A DNA stretch of 64,000 bases from Candidatus Mailhella merdavium (GCA_019119045.1 DWXS01000042.1:62001-126000), one strand, 5' to 3'. Numbered from the stretch's first letter, positions 27,738 through 36,352 are shown. Notes: generated by a model from the letters alone, not told the origin. Numbers and translations are program-made.

Positions 27738-28451
27738 ATGACGCAACATATTGAAACGGACAAACCGAACAGGCGCGCCCAGGACCTCGCAAGCTGGATT
27801 GCAGACTCCTGCGGCGGCCTGCCTTCCGGCATCATCTTCGACTGCGACGGCGTCATCATCGACTCTGCTGCGGCAAATCTTCATTATTACAACCTGCTCC
27901 GGCGCGAGCTGGGCCTTCCCCCTCTCTCTCCCGAGCAGGAACATTATGTGCAGATGAGTACCGCTCAACAGGCCATCGAAGCCATCATCCCCGCCCCGCT
28001 CATGCCTGCCCTGCGTGAAGTGACCCGGCGCATATCCTATCGCAGAGATATTGTTCCTCTGCTCCGCCCTACGGAAGGCATTCACAGCCTTCTTGAGCGA
28101 TGCCGCAGCCTAGGCATACGCATGGGCGTCCACACCAACCGTCGCGACGGCATGGGCGAGGTTATCAGAACCTGCCGTTTTGAAGGCTTTTTCGATCCCG
28201 TCGTCACTGTGGCTACGGCCCTGCCGAAACCCGATCCCGACGGAGCCTTTCAGGTGTTGCGCGCATGGAATCTCCCTGCCGACGCAACGCTTTTTCTCGG
28301 CGACAGCTCTACCGACAAGGGAGCGGCCGACGGCGCGCACATCCCCTTCCTGCCCTATCGCAACCCGGATCTCGGAACCGACGCCCTGTGTATGGACTTT
28401 TCCGATCTTGAACGTGCCCTTGAACTCCTCGCAGATCATGTAAAACGTTAA
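27738..28451 (+). CDS. HAD-superfamily hydrolase (phosphoglycolate phosphatase-like)
   Basis: 237 residues, ATG at 27738. HAD motif I is FDCDGVIIDS at about 35-44; motif II is the Thr in GVHTNRR near 130; motif III Lys is in ALPKPDPDGAF near 165; motif IV is LFLGDSSTDKGAA near 185. The helical cap between motifs I and II makes it subfamily I, as in Gph and beta-phosphoglucomutase. About 30 N-terminal residues precede the domain, longer than usual. The substrate is not predictable. It follows the unknown gene and is closed by a terminator at 28573. Confidence 0.88.
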   Translation: MTQHIETDKPNRRAQDLASWIADSCGGLPSGIIFDCDGVIIDSAAANLHYYNLLRRELGLPPLSPEQEHYVQMSTAQQAIEAIIPAPLMPALREVTRRISYRRDIVPLLRPTEGIHSLLERCRSLGIRMGVHTNRRDGMGEVIRTCRFEGFFDPVVTVATALPKPDPDGAFQVLRAWNLPADATLFLGDSSTDKGAADGAHIPFLPYRNPDLGTDALCMDFSDLERALELLADHVKR

Positions 28452-28572
28452 TCCGGCATCCTCGGGATTCCATACCCCATACCAAAAGAATAAGGGCCAT
28501 CCTCTATTCGGTTCTGTCCGTCTTAAACGCCGCAAAACATAACAGGAAGCAGCCCGGCAGAACCATACTTCG

Positions 28573-28610
28573 GACGGCTCATCCGGCATGGAGCCGTCCG
28601 TTTTATTTCT
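28573..28610 (+). terminator. Rho-independent terminator after the HAD gene
   Basis: A 10-bp perfect stem CGGACGGCTC / GAGCCGTCCG (28573-28582 with 28593-28602) followed by TTTTATTT. The 314-bp gap between the HAD and dksA genes holds this terminator and the dksA promoter; nothing else was seen there. Confidence 0.88.
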
Positions 28611-28681
28611 TTTCAAAACAGCATCCCGTTTTTTTGCGGACTTTTTCGCCAACTACCCGTAACAACTTTATTTATAATGAC

Positions 28682-28710
28682 TTTACAGCTGCCTTCTTCT
28701 CCGGTATAGT
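28682..28710 (+). promoter_or_regulatory. Sigma-70 promoter for dksA
   Basis: TTTACA (28682-28687), a 17-nt spacer and TATAGT (28705-28710): 5 of 6 matches in each hexamer at ideal spacing. The start codon is 56 nt beyond the -10. Confidence 0.75.
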
Positions 28711-28765
28711 ACCGCACCACATAATTCAGGTAAGTCCATAGCCGGTTTTCCGGCGAGGAGGATTC

Positions 28766-29128
28766 TTGACCGCTGAAGAAATCGCCTACTTTCGCAATCT
28801 GCTCCAGCAGATGCTGAAAGATGCCCAGAACAAGGGCGAATCGACCCTTGAGGAACTTAATGAATCTCCGTCTTCCTATGCCGACCCTGCGGATCGCGCT
28901 ACAGCCGAATCCGATCGCGCCTTTACTCTCCGTATCCGGGATCGCGAACGCCGCCTCATCCATAAAATTCAGGAAGCCCTGACCCGTATTGACGACGGCG
29001 AATACGGCATCTGCGAAGAATGCGGAGAAGAAATCGGCGTAGCGCGTCTCAAGGCGCGCCCCGTCACCACCTTGTGCGTCAACTGCAAGGCACGCCAGGA
29101 AGAAGGCGAGGACGTACAGGGCAGCTGA
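28766..29128 (+). CDS. dksA: RNA polymerase-binding transcription factor DksA
   Basis: 120 residues. The start is TTG at 28766, supported by GAGGAGG immediately upstream; no ATG fits. The coiled coil runs over about 1-75, with acidic tip residues in DPADRATAESD (40-50). The C4 zinc finger is C83, C86, C104 and C107. Slightly shorter at the N-terminus than E. coli DksA (151), as in many Deltaproteobacteria. It acts with ppGpp through the RNA polymerase secondary channel in the stringent response. The RqcH-like gene starts 13 nt downstream, so the two share the promoter at 28682. Confidence 0.93.
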   Translation: MTAEEIAYFRNLLQQMLKDAQNKGESTLEELNESPSSYADPADRATAESDRAFTLRIRDRERRLIHKIQEALTRIDDGEYGICEECGEEIGVARLKARPVTTLCVNCKARQEEGEDVQGS

Positions 29129-29141
29129 ACCTTTTCCCGAT

Positions 29142-30785
29142 ATGGACGCCCATCTTTTCCGGCGTTTCTGCGACGCCCTGCTCCCTTCTCTTCCCGGAGT
29201 CCGGCTGGAAAAAATTTACCAGCCGGGGCAGGGCGTCACGATTTTCGGTCTGTACGGCGCGCCTCTTTCTTCCCCCGGCAATTCTGCGAAGCGTCACCTC
29301 GCCCTGAAGGCGGAACGAAAAGCTCCGCTGCTCTTTGTCAGCGAACACAAACTGACGGTCAACGCGCATCCTCCCGCGCAGATCATGCGTCTGCGCAAAT
29401 ATCTGTACGATCACCGCATACGCTCCGCAAGCGCACACTGGACGGAACGACGCCTGTATCTCGAAGTCGAAGGAGACGACGGCCCCGTCTGGCTGACGCT
29501 GGATCTGCGGGAAGGCCCCTCTCTTCTGTTCGATCCCCCGCCTCCTTTTGAAGAACCCCGCTGGCCGGATGCTTCCGTTTCTCTCCGTGAACTGTGCGAA
29601 GGTGAGCAGTGGAGGGACTGGCCTGTCATCACGCCCGCCCTGCGGCGTACCCTCCCCCTGCTGGACGATGAGGACGCCGCCGCGCTGCTGGCGGATCTCC
29701 AGTCCGGCGGCGGCGACGTGTTTGTTTATGAAAACAGCAACGGAGGGCTGGAACTCTCGGCCTGGCCTCTGCCCTCCGCCCGATTGAAAAAGCTGGGCGG
29801 AGACTGGAAGGAACAGGTCTGGGAAGATCCGCTGGCAGCTCTTGCCTTCACCGGCGAACACAGCGTGTACCGGAATGTGGGAGAAGAGGCGAGAAAGAAT
29901 GCCGCGCGTCCGCATGAAGCCGAAGTCCGCCGCCTGACCCGTCTGCTGGAAAAGCTGGACGGAGAAGAAACACGCCTGCAGGCCTTGTGTGCCCGACGCC
30001 AGGACGCTCTGCTGCTTCAGTCTCAGCTTTACCGCTTCGGTAAAGAGGAAAAGGCCGCCTCCGTTGTTCTTGAAACAGAACAGGGCGCACAGGAGCTGAA
30101 GCTCGATCCCCGTCTGACGGTGCGCGAAAATATGATGTCGCTCTTTCATCAGGCCGCGCGCGGTAAACGCGGGCTTGAGCATCTGGCAGGTCGCCGCGCC
30201 GTCATACAGGCAGAACGGGAGGCGGCTACGGAAGCCATGCTGCGCAGCGCGGCCAGCCTCAGCGGAGCCGGCCCTTCCGCGCCTTCCCATCACGGGGGCG
30301 GTTCGGCGCGCCCTGCTCCCGGCGTACTTTCCGGCAAGGCCGCCCGGGTGGCGGCACAGGAACATTCAGGCAAAAGCTCGCGCTTCTCCGCCCAGCTTCC
30401 CAAACAGGTGCAGGCGTTCCGCAGCAGCGACGGCTTTCTGATCCTGCGCGGCAGAGATACCAGAGGCAACGCTCTCGCGCTCAAGCTGGCCGCCCCGCAC
30501 GATTACTGGCTGCATACGGCGGACGGCCCCAGCGCGCATGTGATCATCCGCCGCGATCATGCGGGGCAGGAGGTTCCGGAAAGAACACTGCTCGAAGCCG
30601 GAGCCCTCGCCGCCCTGAAAAGCTCCAGAAAAGACGAGGCCTGGGCGCAGATTCAGTATTCCCTCGCCCGGTATATCCACCCCATGAAGGGCGCAGCTCC
30701 CGGCATGGTACGTATCGATCGCAGCGAAGGCTCCTTCAGGGCAGACATAGACCCGAATCTGGAAGAAAAACTGAAACTGGCCTGA
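29142..30785 (+). CDS. NFACT-family protein (RqcH / FpbA-like)
   Basis: 547 residues. The NFACT-N domain occupies about 1-200 (DALLPSLPGVRLEKIYQPG, APLLFVSEHKLTVN, MRLRKYLYDHRI). A coiled-coil region spans about 250-400 (RLLEKLDGEETRLQALCARR). The C-terminal NFACT-R domain is at 430-545 with the hallmark D-Y-W-L-H-T...P-S-A-H-V-I-I-R. Bacterial RqcH binds stalled large ribosomal subunits and adds Ala tails; some homologues act in adhesion. An insert of low-complexity Ala/Ser/Gly sequence near residues 370-405 is unlike short homologues. Co-transcribed with dksA. Confidence 0.88.
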   Translation: MDAHLFRRFCDALLPSLPGVRLEKIYQPGQGVTIFGLYGAPLSSPGNSAKRHLALKAERKAPLLFVSEHKLTVNAHPPAQIMRLRKYLYDHRIRSASAHWTERRLYLEVEGDDGPVWLTLDLREGPSLLFDPPPPFEEPRWPDASVSLRELCEGEQWRDWPVITPALRRTLPLLDDEDAAALLADLQSGGGDVFVYENSNGGLELSAWPLPSARLKKLGGDWKEQVWEDPLAALAFTGEHSVYRNVGEEARKNAARPHEAEVRRLTRLLEKLDGEETRLQALCARRQDALLLQSQLYRFGKEEKAASVVLETEQGAQELKLDPRLTVRENMMSLFHQAARGKRGLEHLAGRRAVIQAEREAATEAMLRSAASLSGAGPSAPSHHGGGSARPAPGVLSGKAARVAAQEHSGKSSRFSAQLPKQVQAFRSSDGFLILRGRDTRGNALALKLAAPHDYWLHTADGPSAHVIIRRDHAGQEVPERTLLEAGALAALKSSRKDEAWAQIQYSLARYIHPMKGAAPGMVRIDRSEGSFRADIDPNLEEKLKLA

Positions 30786-31054
30786 TTCTCCTGCCTTACC
30801 GCAACAGCAGAGAAGCCGCACGGCAACCTTTCTCAAAAGGCGGCCTTGCTCAAAAAGATTCCGCAGCATCCGACCGTCCGCAGTCGGAACGGCATAGCTC
30901 CGCAGCTCCGTTCAGGAAGGACGTTCCTCCCCCGCCCTATTTTTTCACTCTGTTCCGGCAGATGCGGAACTGGTACGCAGCAGATTTCCGCCGCTTTCAC
31001 GCGCAGACATACGGAATTTTTGCCAGCCCCCCATGTCTGCTCCGCCCTCTGCGT

Positions 31055-31840
31055 TCAGGATCTGCCGCAATCGGACATGTCGCCGCCGAGTTTTTCCAGC
31101 GCGTGGGGCAGGGATTCCAGCACGGCTTCCAGATTTTCACGCGCGGCCCTTGCGCTTCCCGGCAGGGCCAGAATCAGCGTCTGCCCCACCGTACCCGCAA
31201 GGGCGCGGGAAAGCACGGCGCGCGGCGTTTTCAGCAGACTGGCGGCCATCATGGCCTGCTCGAATCCCGGAAGGCGTCGATCAAGTATGGGAATCAACGC
31301 TTCCGGCGTGAGATCGCGCGGAGAAAGCCCTGTTCCACCTGTGGAAATCAGCAGATCGTAGCCCTGCCCGGCCAGATTCAGAACAAGATTCCGCAGGCGT
31401 GCAGGCTCGTCCGGCAGGAGAAAACGCCGGGCGTGACATACGGGCAGTGCAGCCCGCGCCATATCCAGCAATGCCGGGCCGCTTGCGTCCTCGCGTTCTC
31501 CGGCGAAGCCCTTGTCGGAAAGCGTGATGACCCCGAGCGCACAACCTTCACGGGTGACATTCAGCTTTTGTTCCCCCGTCGGGATATCGACAAGGGCGCG
31601 CCCAAGAAAAAGAGGTCGCTCCCATCCCGGCCACAGGGTTTGTCCCTCGACGTTCAGCAGAACCTCATCTCCCGCACGCAGCACCGCTCCCACGGGCAGA
31701 CCCTCCGCCGGCATGTTCGCACACAGCGCGACTGCGGGCGTATTGTTTTCCGGTACGGCCCCCGGACAGGAAGCAAGAAGAAAAAGTTCCCCCGCACGGA
31801 GAGCGGGCAGAGCAACGGACAGAGAGAAAGAGAAAAACAT
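31055..31840 (-). CDS. MogA/MoaB-family molybdenum cofactor protein with an N-terminal extension
   Basis: 261 residues, ATG at 31840 after GGAGG. The C-terminal part (about 97-250) is a MoaB/MogA domain: GVITLSDKGFAGEREDASGP, LLISTGGTGLSPRDLTPEA and LPGSARAARENLEAVL, the molybdopterin-binding signatures. The first 95 residues (ELFLLASCPG..., then VLRAGDEVLLNVEGQTLWPG) form a small beta-rich domain that I do not recognise with confidence; it could be a reduced MOSC-like domain. MogA-type proteins adenylate molybdopterin before Mo or W insertion. The gene diverges from nikR with 188 nt between them. Confidence 0.85.
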   Translation of the reverse strand: MFFSFSLSVALPALRAGELFLLASCPGAVPENNTPAVALCANMPAEGLPVGAVLRAGDEVLLNVEGQTLWPGWERPLFLGRALVDIPTGEQKLNVTREGCALGVITLSDKGFAGEREDASGPALLDMARAALPVCHARRFLLPDEPARLRNLVLNLAGQGYDLLISTGGTGLSPRDLTPEALIPILDRRLPGFEQAMMAASLLKTPRAVLSRALAGTVGQTLILALPGSARAARENLEAVLESLPHALEKLGGDMSDCGRS

Positions 31841-32028
31841 GACGCCTCCGGACCGCTCGGCGTCGCAGGTGCCATAAGGGGATGCGCCGGGCGGGATCGT
31901 ATGTATGGGGCGGAACTTGAAGCCCGCGACACGCTGGTGTATTCTTTTTTCTTCTATCTCAGCCCACCCTTCGGCACAAGACGGCCCCCGCGCGTCCTGA
32001 GCAGTAAGGGCAGCAACGGAGTCTTGCC

Positions 32029-32484
32029 ATGGGGGATATCGCGCGTTTCGGCGTTTCTCTGGAACAGAATCTTCTCGACGATTTTGACGAGCTGTGCCGC
32101 AGACGAGGCTATGCCAACCGATCGGAAGCTCTGCGCCACTGCATCAGACGAGAACTGAAGGAAGAAGCTCTGGAAAATCCGCAGGGGCAGTGTGCCGGCG
32201 TGCTTACCCTGATATATGACCATCACGACAGCGATCTGCCCCGCCGTCTGACCTCCATGCAGCATGAGGCGCACGCACTGGTGCTTTCCACCCTGCATGT
32301 CCACCTCGACCTGCATCACTGTCTGGAAATCATGACGCTCAAGGGCATGGGGGAAGACGTACGCGCGCTGGCGGACAAGCTGCGTTCGGCAAAGGGCATA
32401 TTGCAAAGCGCACTGTCCCTCACTTCGCTGGAACGCATGGACGAATCCGATGCGTCGCACAATCATCACCATGCTCATCACTGA
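32029..32484 (+). CDS. nikR: Nickel-responsive regulator NikR
   Basis: 151 residues. The ribbon-helix-helix DNA-binding segment is at about 1-48 (RFGVSLEQNLLDDFDELCRRRGYANRSEALRHCIR). The ACT-like C-terminal domain carries the high-affinity Ni site H-V-H-x5-C (HVHLDLHHC near 90), with a further His upstream in MQHEAH, as in E. coli NikR (H76, H87, H89, C95). The last residues are His-rich (HNHHHAHH), an extra possible metal-binding tail. It represses nickel uptake when Ni is plentiful, which matters for an organism likely to use Ni-Fe hydrogenase. folE2 starts 12 nt downstream. Confidence 0.94.
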   Translation: MGDIARFGVSLEQNLLDDFDELCRRRGYANRSEALRHCIRRELKEEALENPQGQCAGVLTLIYDHHDSDLPRRLTSMQHEAHALVLSTLHVHLDLHHCLEIMTLKGMGEDVRALADKLRSAKGILQSALSLTSLERMDESDASHNHHHAHH

Positions 32485-32496
32485 AAAAGGTTCTCT

Positions 32497-33477
32497 ATGA
32501 ATACGCTCCAGGACGTCCAGAACAGCCCCTCCGATCTCGCAGTAGATATCGACAGGGTGGGAATCAAGGAATTCCGTTTGCCGCTTGTGGTACGCGATCG
32601 GGATGCAGGCCTTCAGCACACTGTGGCCATTGTCGATCTGGGGGTCGATCTTCCCGCCGCCTTTAAAGGAACCCATATGAGCCGCTTTGTGGAGGCTCTG
32701 GAGGCCTGGCGGGAACAGACCCCGGAAGGCCCCGTCCCCGCGCTGGACTATGCGTCCATGCGCGGCCTGCTGGAAGATGTGCGTCGACGCCTCGACGCAC
32801 GCCGCTCCTATGTGAAATTCCGCTTTCCCTATTTCCGCTCCAAAGCGGCTCCGGCCACGGGCAGTATTGCCCCCGTAGCCTACGACTGCACGCTGACCGG
32901 AGAACTGACGGAAGGAGAACATCCGCTGTTCACGCTTGAAGTCGACGTACCCGTGACCACGGTCTGCCCCTGTTCCAAAGCCATCAGCAGAGGAGGCGCG
33001 CACGGACAGAGGGCCCTGGTACGCCTTGCCGTGCGCATGACCCGTTTCGAATGGCTTGAGGAATTTATCGATATTGCGGAACGCTCCGGCTCCGCGCAGG
33101 TTTATTCCCTGCTCAAAAGGGAAGATGAAAAATTTGTGACGGAGCAGGCCTATGACGACGCCTGCTTTGTGGAAGACGTGGTTCGCCGTGTGGCGGACAA
33201 CATGAAGGCCCATCCTCATGTGAGCTGGTTCCGCGTCGAAGTGGAGAGCTTTGAATCCATCCACTGCCATAACGCCTTTGCCGTCATAGAAAGGGCCTGT
33301 TCCGCCGGACAGGGCAATGCCTCCCGGGAAAAAAGACCCGCTCTGCGCCCCCTGCTTTCCGTGCTGACCTTTCTTTGCCTCCTCGGTCTGTCCGCCTGTT
33401 CCGCACACGACGGCGGAACCGGACCGGATATCAGCGTCTCCGGCTCCTGGGAAAACAGCGTCAGCTGGGAAAGATAG
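32497..33477 (+). CDS. folE2: GTP cyclohydrolase FolE2 with a lipoprotein-like C-terminal tail
   Basis: 326 residues. Residues 1-266 are a type IB GTP cyclohydrolase: [13 protein letters not shown], the metal/catalytic Cys in [11 protein letters not shown] (157-160), GGAHGQR, and the closing CHNAFAVIE at 257-265 where the family normally ends. The frame then continues without a stop for 60 residues: a basic stretch ([10 protein letters not shown]), a hydrophobic run (about 285-300), a lipobox LSAC with Cys301, and a short Gly/Ser tail. This looks like a small lipoprotein leader fused in frame. The enzyme makes 7,8-dihydroneopterin triphosphate for folate or queuosine. Whether the tail is translated with the enzyme or from an internal GTG (33361) is open. 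Confidence 0.88.
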   Translation: MNTLQDVQNSPSDLAVDIDRVGIKEFRLPLVVRDRDAGLQHTVAIVDLGVDLPAAFKGTHMSRFVEALEAWREQTPEGPVPALDYASMRGLLEDVRRRLDARRSYVKFRFPYFRSKAAPATGSIAPVAYDCTLTGELTEGEHPLFTLEVDVPVTTVCPCSKAISRGGAHGQRALVRLAVRMTRFEWLEEFIDIAERSGSAQVYSLLKREDEKFVTEQAYDDACFVEDVVRRVADNMKAHPHVSWFRVEVESFESIHCHNAFAVIERACSAGQGNASREKRPALRPLLSVLTFLCLLGLSACSAHDGGTGPDISVSGSWENSVSWER

Positions 33478-33758
33478 GCGCAACCTGCGCTCCTGCGAAA
33501 GATCCGCAGGGCCTTCCTCCCCCCTCCGGAAGCAGCTTTCCTGACCAGACCTCCGGACGGAAATTTCCGGAAGCTCCGCCCGTAAGGGACGGCTCCTGTG
33601 TCTTCCGGAGACTTTTCAGGAAAGTTCGTCCCTGTCGAACACTGCGGGCGGAAACGGCAGTCTAGGCGCAGAGATTTTCAGAAAAGACGCACTGTTGAAA
33701 AACATCTCTCCTGCGCGCGGGAAAGCTTGCCCCGGCGTGCGGAGCAAGGTTCCGGCGA

Positions 33759-34556
33759 CTATTTCCAGGCCATATGATTGGGCGGGCCTGCGCCTTCGCC
33801 CGGAGCGTAGGCCTTGACCAGCCCCTTGTTCAGATACTCCTGAGCCCTGGTCACGGCCACGCGCAGCGGCATTCCGAACCCCAGCCATGTGGCGATTGCG
33901 GCGGAAAGCGTGCAGCCCGTGCCGTGCGTATTGGGCGTACTTATATGAGGCTGCCGCAGGGGAACGGGATCGGCGTTTCCTTCCATCAGCCAATCCGTCA
34001 CCATGATGGGATTTTCCGCAAAATGCCCGCCTTTAATCAATACGGCCTTTGCTCCCAGGGCGATCAGACGTCTGCCTGCTTCGGCGATATCATCTTCACC
34101 CGCTATCTCCATTCCCGCCAGAAGTTCCGCTTCGTGCCTGTTGGGCGTCAGCAGATCGGCAAGAGGCAGAATGCGCGTCTTCAGCGTTTCTACGGCATCT
34201 TCTTCCAGCAGCCTGTGTCCGCTGGTACTCACGCACACGGGATCCACCACGAGAGGAAAGGTCTTTTTTTCCAGCATCGGAGCGAGCGCGTCCATGATTG
34301 CCGCCGAAAACAGCATGCCCGTCTTGGCCGCATCCACAGGAAAGGCGTCGAGTACGGTCTGGAACTGAAGCACGGCAAAAGAGGGATCCGGCGCGTGAAT
34401 ACCGCGCACCCCCAGCCCGTTCTGAGCGGTAAGCGCGGTGATCACGCTCATGCCGTAGGCCCCGAGCATGGTCATGGTCTTGAGATCGGCCTGAATACCC
34501 GCGCCGCCTCCGGAATCGGAACCGGCAATGGTGAGAATGTTGGGCGGACGAAGCAT
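33759..34556 (-). CDS. thiD: Hydroxymethylpyrimidine/phosphomethylpyrimidine kinase
   Basis: 265 residues from the ATG at 34556 (GGAGA 4 nt upstream; a start at 34601 would add 15 residues). Ribokinase-like fold: TIAGSDSGGGAGIQADLKTM at about 8-27, AVLIKGGHF near 185, and the anion-hole motif TPNTHGTGCTLSAAIA near 224-239 with the catalytic region of the PfkB family. It phosphorylates HMP and then HMP-P in thiamine synthesis. No thi-box (TPP riboswitch) was seen upstream. It is alone and convergent with folE2 across a 280-bp gap in which nothing was found. Confidence 0.93.
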   Translation of the reverse strand: MLRPPNILTIAGSDSGGGAGIQADLKTMTMLGAYGMSVITALTAQNGLGVRGIHAPDPSFAVLQFQTVLDAFPVDAAKTGMLFSAAIMDALAPMLEKKTFPLVVDPVCVSTSGHRLLEEDAVETLKTRILPLADLLTPNRHEAELLAGMEIAGEDDIAEAGRRLIALGAKAVLIKGGHFAENPIMVTDWLMEGNADPVPLRQPHISTPNTHGTGCTLSAAIATWLGFGMPLRVAVTRAQEYLNKGLVKAYAPGEGAGPPNHMAWK

Positions 34557-34749
34557 ATTGTCTCCTGAAAATTCACGACGATATTCCGTCAGTTTCCCCA
34601 CATCCGGAAAAGGAAACCGCGGTTACGGGAAAGATTTCACTGTGAATGCACCATTGTCAACGCATTTTGCAGCAAAAACGAACGGATTTTTCCTGTTCCG
34701 CAGCTCTGCTAAAATCCTTGCCGTTGCTCCCCCTTCATGTTAACGTTAC

Positions 34750-34796
34750 AAGGCTGCCCGGATAAACGGGCGACTGGCCGCGCTGCGAAGCGCCTT
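34750..34796 (+). ncRNA. Candidate structured leader (possible Na+ riboswitch) of the antiporter gene
   Basis: A compact three-way-junction-like fold sits 34-80 nt before the antiporter start. A closing helix AAGGC / GCCTT (34750-34754 with 34792-34796) encloses hairpin GCCCG-GATAAA-CGGGC (34756-34771) and a second hairpin GCGC-TGCGAA-GCGC (34780-34793; its last two bases compete with the closing helix). A GACTGGCC linker lies between. Size, junction and target gene recall the nhaA-I type sodium riboswitches, but I cannot confirm the consensus from memory, so this is a hypothesis. Confidence 0.4.
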
Positions 34797-34829
34797 TCGT
34801 ACACCTTTGCTGTTATGGAGAAGACCGGT

Positions 34830-36248
34830 ATGCCCAAACTGCGTACCCTTGTGCCGGCCCTGCTGGCACTGCTGCTGACCCCCTCGCTCTGCTTCGCGGC
34901 CCACCCGGCGCTGCCGCAGGATCTGTCCATCGTCTGGGTCATTCCTTTTGTGTGTATGTTGCTGTCCATCGCGCTCTGCCCGCTGACCATCCCCCACTTC
35001 TGGGAACATCACTTCGGCAAGGTGGCGGTCTTCTGGGGCCTGGCCTTCCTCGTGCCCTGCCTCATCGTGTTCGGCGCCGGCACGGCCTTCTTCCTCGCGG
35101 CGGAAACGCTGCTTCTGGAATACATGCCCTTCATTCTTCTGCTGCTTGCCCTGTTCACCGTGGCGGGCGGCATCCGTCTCAAGGGCTCTCTGGTCGGAAC
35201 GCCCGTCGTCAATACGGGGATTCTGCTGGTAGGCACGGTCATCGCAAGCTGGATGGGCACCACCGGCGCGGCCATGCTCCTCATCCGTCCTCTGCTCCGG
35301 GCCAACAAGCATCGTCGCTTCCGCGCACATCAGGTTGTTTTCTTCATCTTCCTCGTTGCCAATATCGGCGGCTCCCTCACGCCTCTGGGCGACCCGCCCC
35401 TGTTCCTCGGCTTCCTCAAGGGCGTGAGCTTCTTCTGGACCACCGTTCATCTGCTGGTGAAGACCTGCCTCGCCTCCGCCATTCTGCTCGCCGTCTTCTT
35501 CATCCTCGACACGGTGCTGTACAACAAGGAAGGCCGCCCCGTTCCGCCGCACGAGCCCGGCGCGAAAGAAGAAAAACTCGGATTTGAAGGCGGCATCAAC
35601 TTCGTGCTGCTGGCTGCCGTCATCGCAAATACGCTCATCTCCGGCCAGTGGAAGGGCGCGGAAATCAGCGTGCTCGGCGTTCCCATGGAATTGCAGAATA
35701 TCGTGCGCGACATCATGTATGTGGTCATCGCCATTGCCTCCTGGAAGCTCACCAGCAAGGAATGCCGCAAGCGCAACGATTTCACCTGGGGCCCCATTGA
35801 AGAAGTCGCCAAGCTTTTCATCGGCATATTCCTCAGCATGATTCCCGCTATTGCCATTCTCAAGGCCGGGACCAACGGCGCACTGGCTGGCGTGGTGAAC
35901 ATGGTTACCGATCCCGCAACCGGCGAACCGATCAACGCCATGTATTTCTGGCTCACCGGCGCGCTTTCCTCCTTCCTCGACAACGCCCCCACCTATCTGG
36001 TGTTCTTCAACACGGCCGGAGGAGACGCGCAGGCTCTCATGGCGCATGGCGAAACGCTCGCGGCCATCTCCGCCGGCGCGGTGTTCATGGGCGCCAATAC
36101 CTATATCGGCAACGCCCCCAACTTCATGGTGCGTTCCATCGCCGTGGAACAGGGAGTGAAAATGCCCAGCTTCTTCGGCTACATGGCATGGTCTGTGGGT
36201 ATTCTGGTTCCCGTGTTCCTGCTCATCACCTTCCTGTTCTTCATGTAA
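34830..36248 (+). CDS. NhaD-type sodium:proton antiporter
   Basis: 472 residues from the ATG at 34830 (GGAGAAG upstream; an ATG at 34815 is the alternative). It opens with a signal-peptide-like segment (MPKLRTLVPALLALLLTPSLCFA), then about 11-12 membrane helices. Conserved features of the NhaD/ion-transporter superfamily are GTTGAAMLLIRP near 170, NIGGSLTPLGDPPLFLGFL near 205-225, a second-half SSFLDNAPTYLVFFN near 390-405, and NTYIGNAPNFMV near 430. It probably exchanges Na+ for H+ at the inner membrane. A structured leader precedes it and two terminators follow. Confidence 0.88.
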   Translation: MPKLRTLVPALLALLLTPSLCFAAHPALPQDLSIVWVIPFVCMLLSIALCPLTIPHFWEHHFGKVAVFWGLAFLVPCLIVFGAGTAFFLAAETLLLEYMPFILLLLALFTVAGGIRLKGSLVGTPVVNTGILLVGTVIASWMGTTGAAMLLIRPLLRANKHRRFRAHQVVFFIFLVANIGGSLTPLGDPPLFLGFLKGVSFFWTTVHLLVKTCLASAILLAVFFILDTVLYNKEGRPVPPHEPGAKEEKLGFEGGINFVLLAAVIANTLISGQWKGAEISVLGVPMELQNIVRDIMYVVIAIASWKLTSKECRKRNDFTWGPIEEVAKLFIGIFLSMIPAIAILKAGTNGALAGVVNMVTDPATGEPINAMYFWLTGALSSFLDNAPTYLVFFNTAGGDAQALMAHGETLAAISAGAVFMGANTYIGNAPNFMVRSIAVEQGVKMPSFFGYMAWSVGILVPVFLLITFLFFM

Positions 36249-36258
36249 CAGAGCCCTC

Positions 36259-36294
36259 GGGACGCTTTTCTGAAAAGGCGTCCCGCCTTTTTCA
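36259..36294 (+). terminator. Terminator 1 after the antiporter gene
   Basis: GGGACGC-TTTTC pairs with GAAAA-G-GCGTCCC (36259-36270 with 36272-36284, one bulged base), followed by GCCTTTTTC. It starts 10 nt after the stop codon. Confidence 0.8.
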
Positions 36295-36320
36295 GCCGGG
36301 GCAAAGATATCCGGCCCTCT

Positions 36321-36352
36321 ATCCCCGTCGTTCCACCGACGGGGATTTTTTT
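36321..36352 (+). terminator. Terminator 2 after the antiporter gene
   Basis: A 10-bp perfect stem ATCCCCGTCG / CGACGGGGAT (36321-36330 with 36337-36346) and a run of T residues to 36352. It is a tandem backup to the terminator 37 nt upstream and isolates aroA. Confidence 0.9.

Noticed and set aside
30786..31054. Possible gene between the RqcH-like and MogA-like genes
   Set aside because: Only short open frames without ribosome sites; the two genes converge and the 269 bp show no coding signal.
34557..34740. Possible TPP riboswitch upstream of thiD
   Set aside because: The conserved CTGAGA and CTGATGAG-like motifs of the thi-box are not present on the minus strand.
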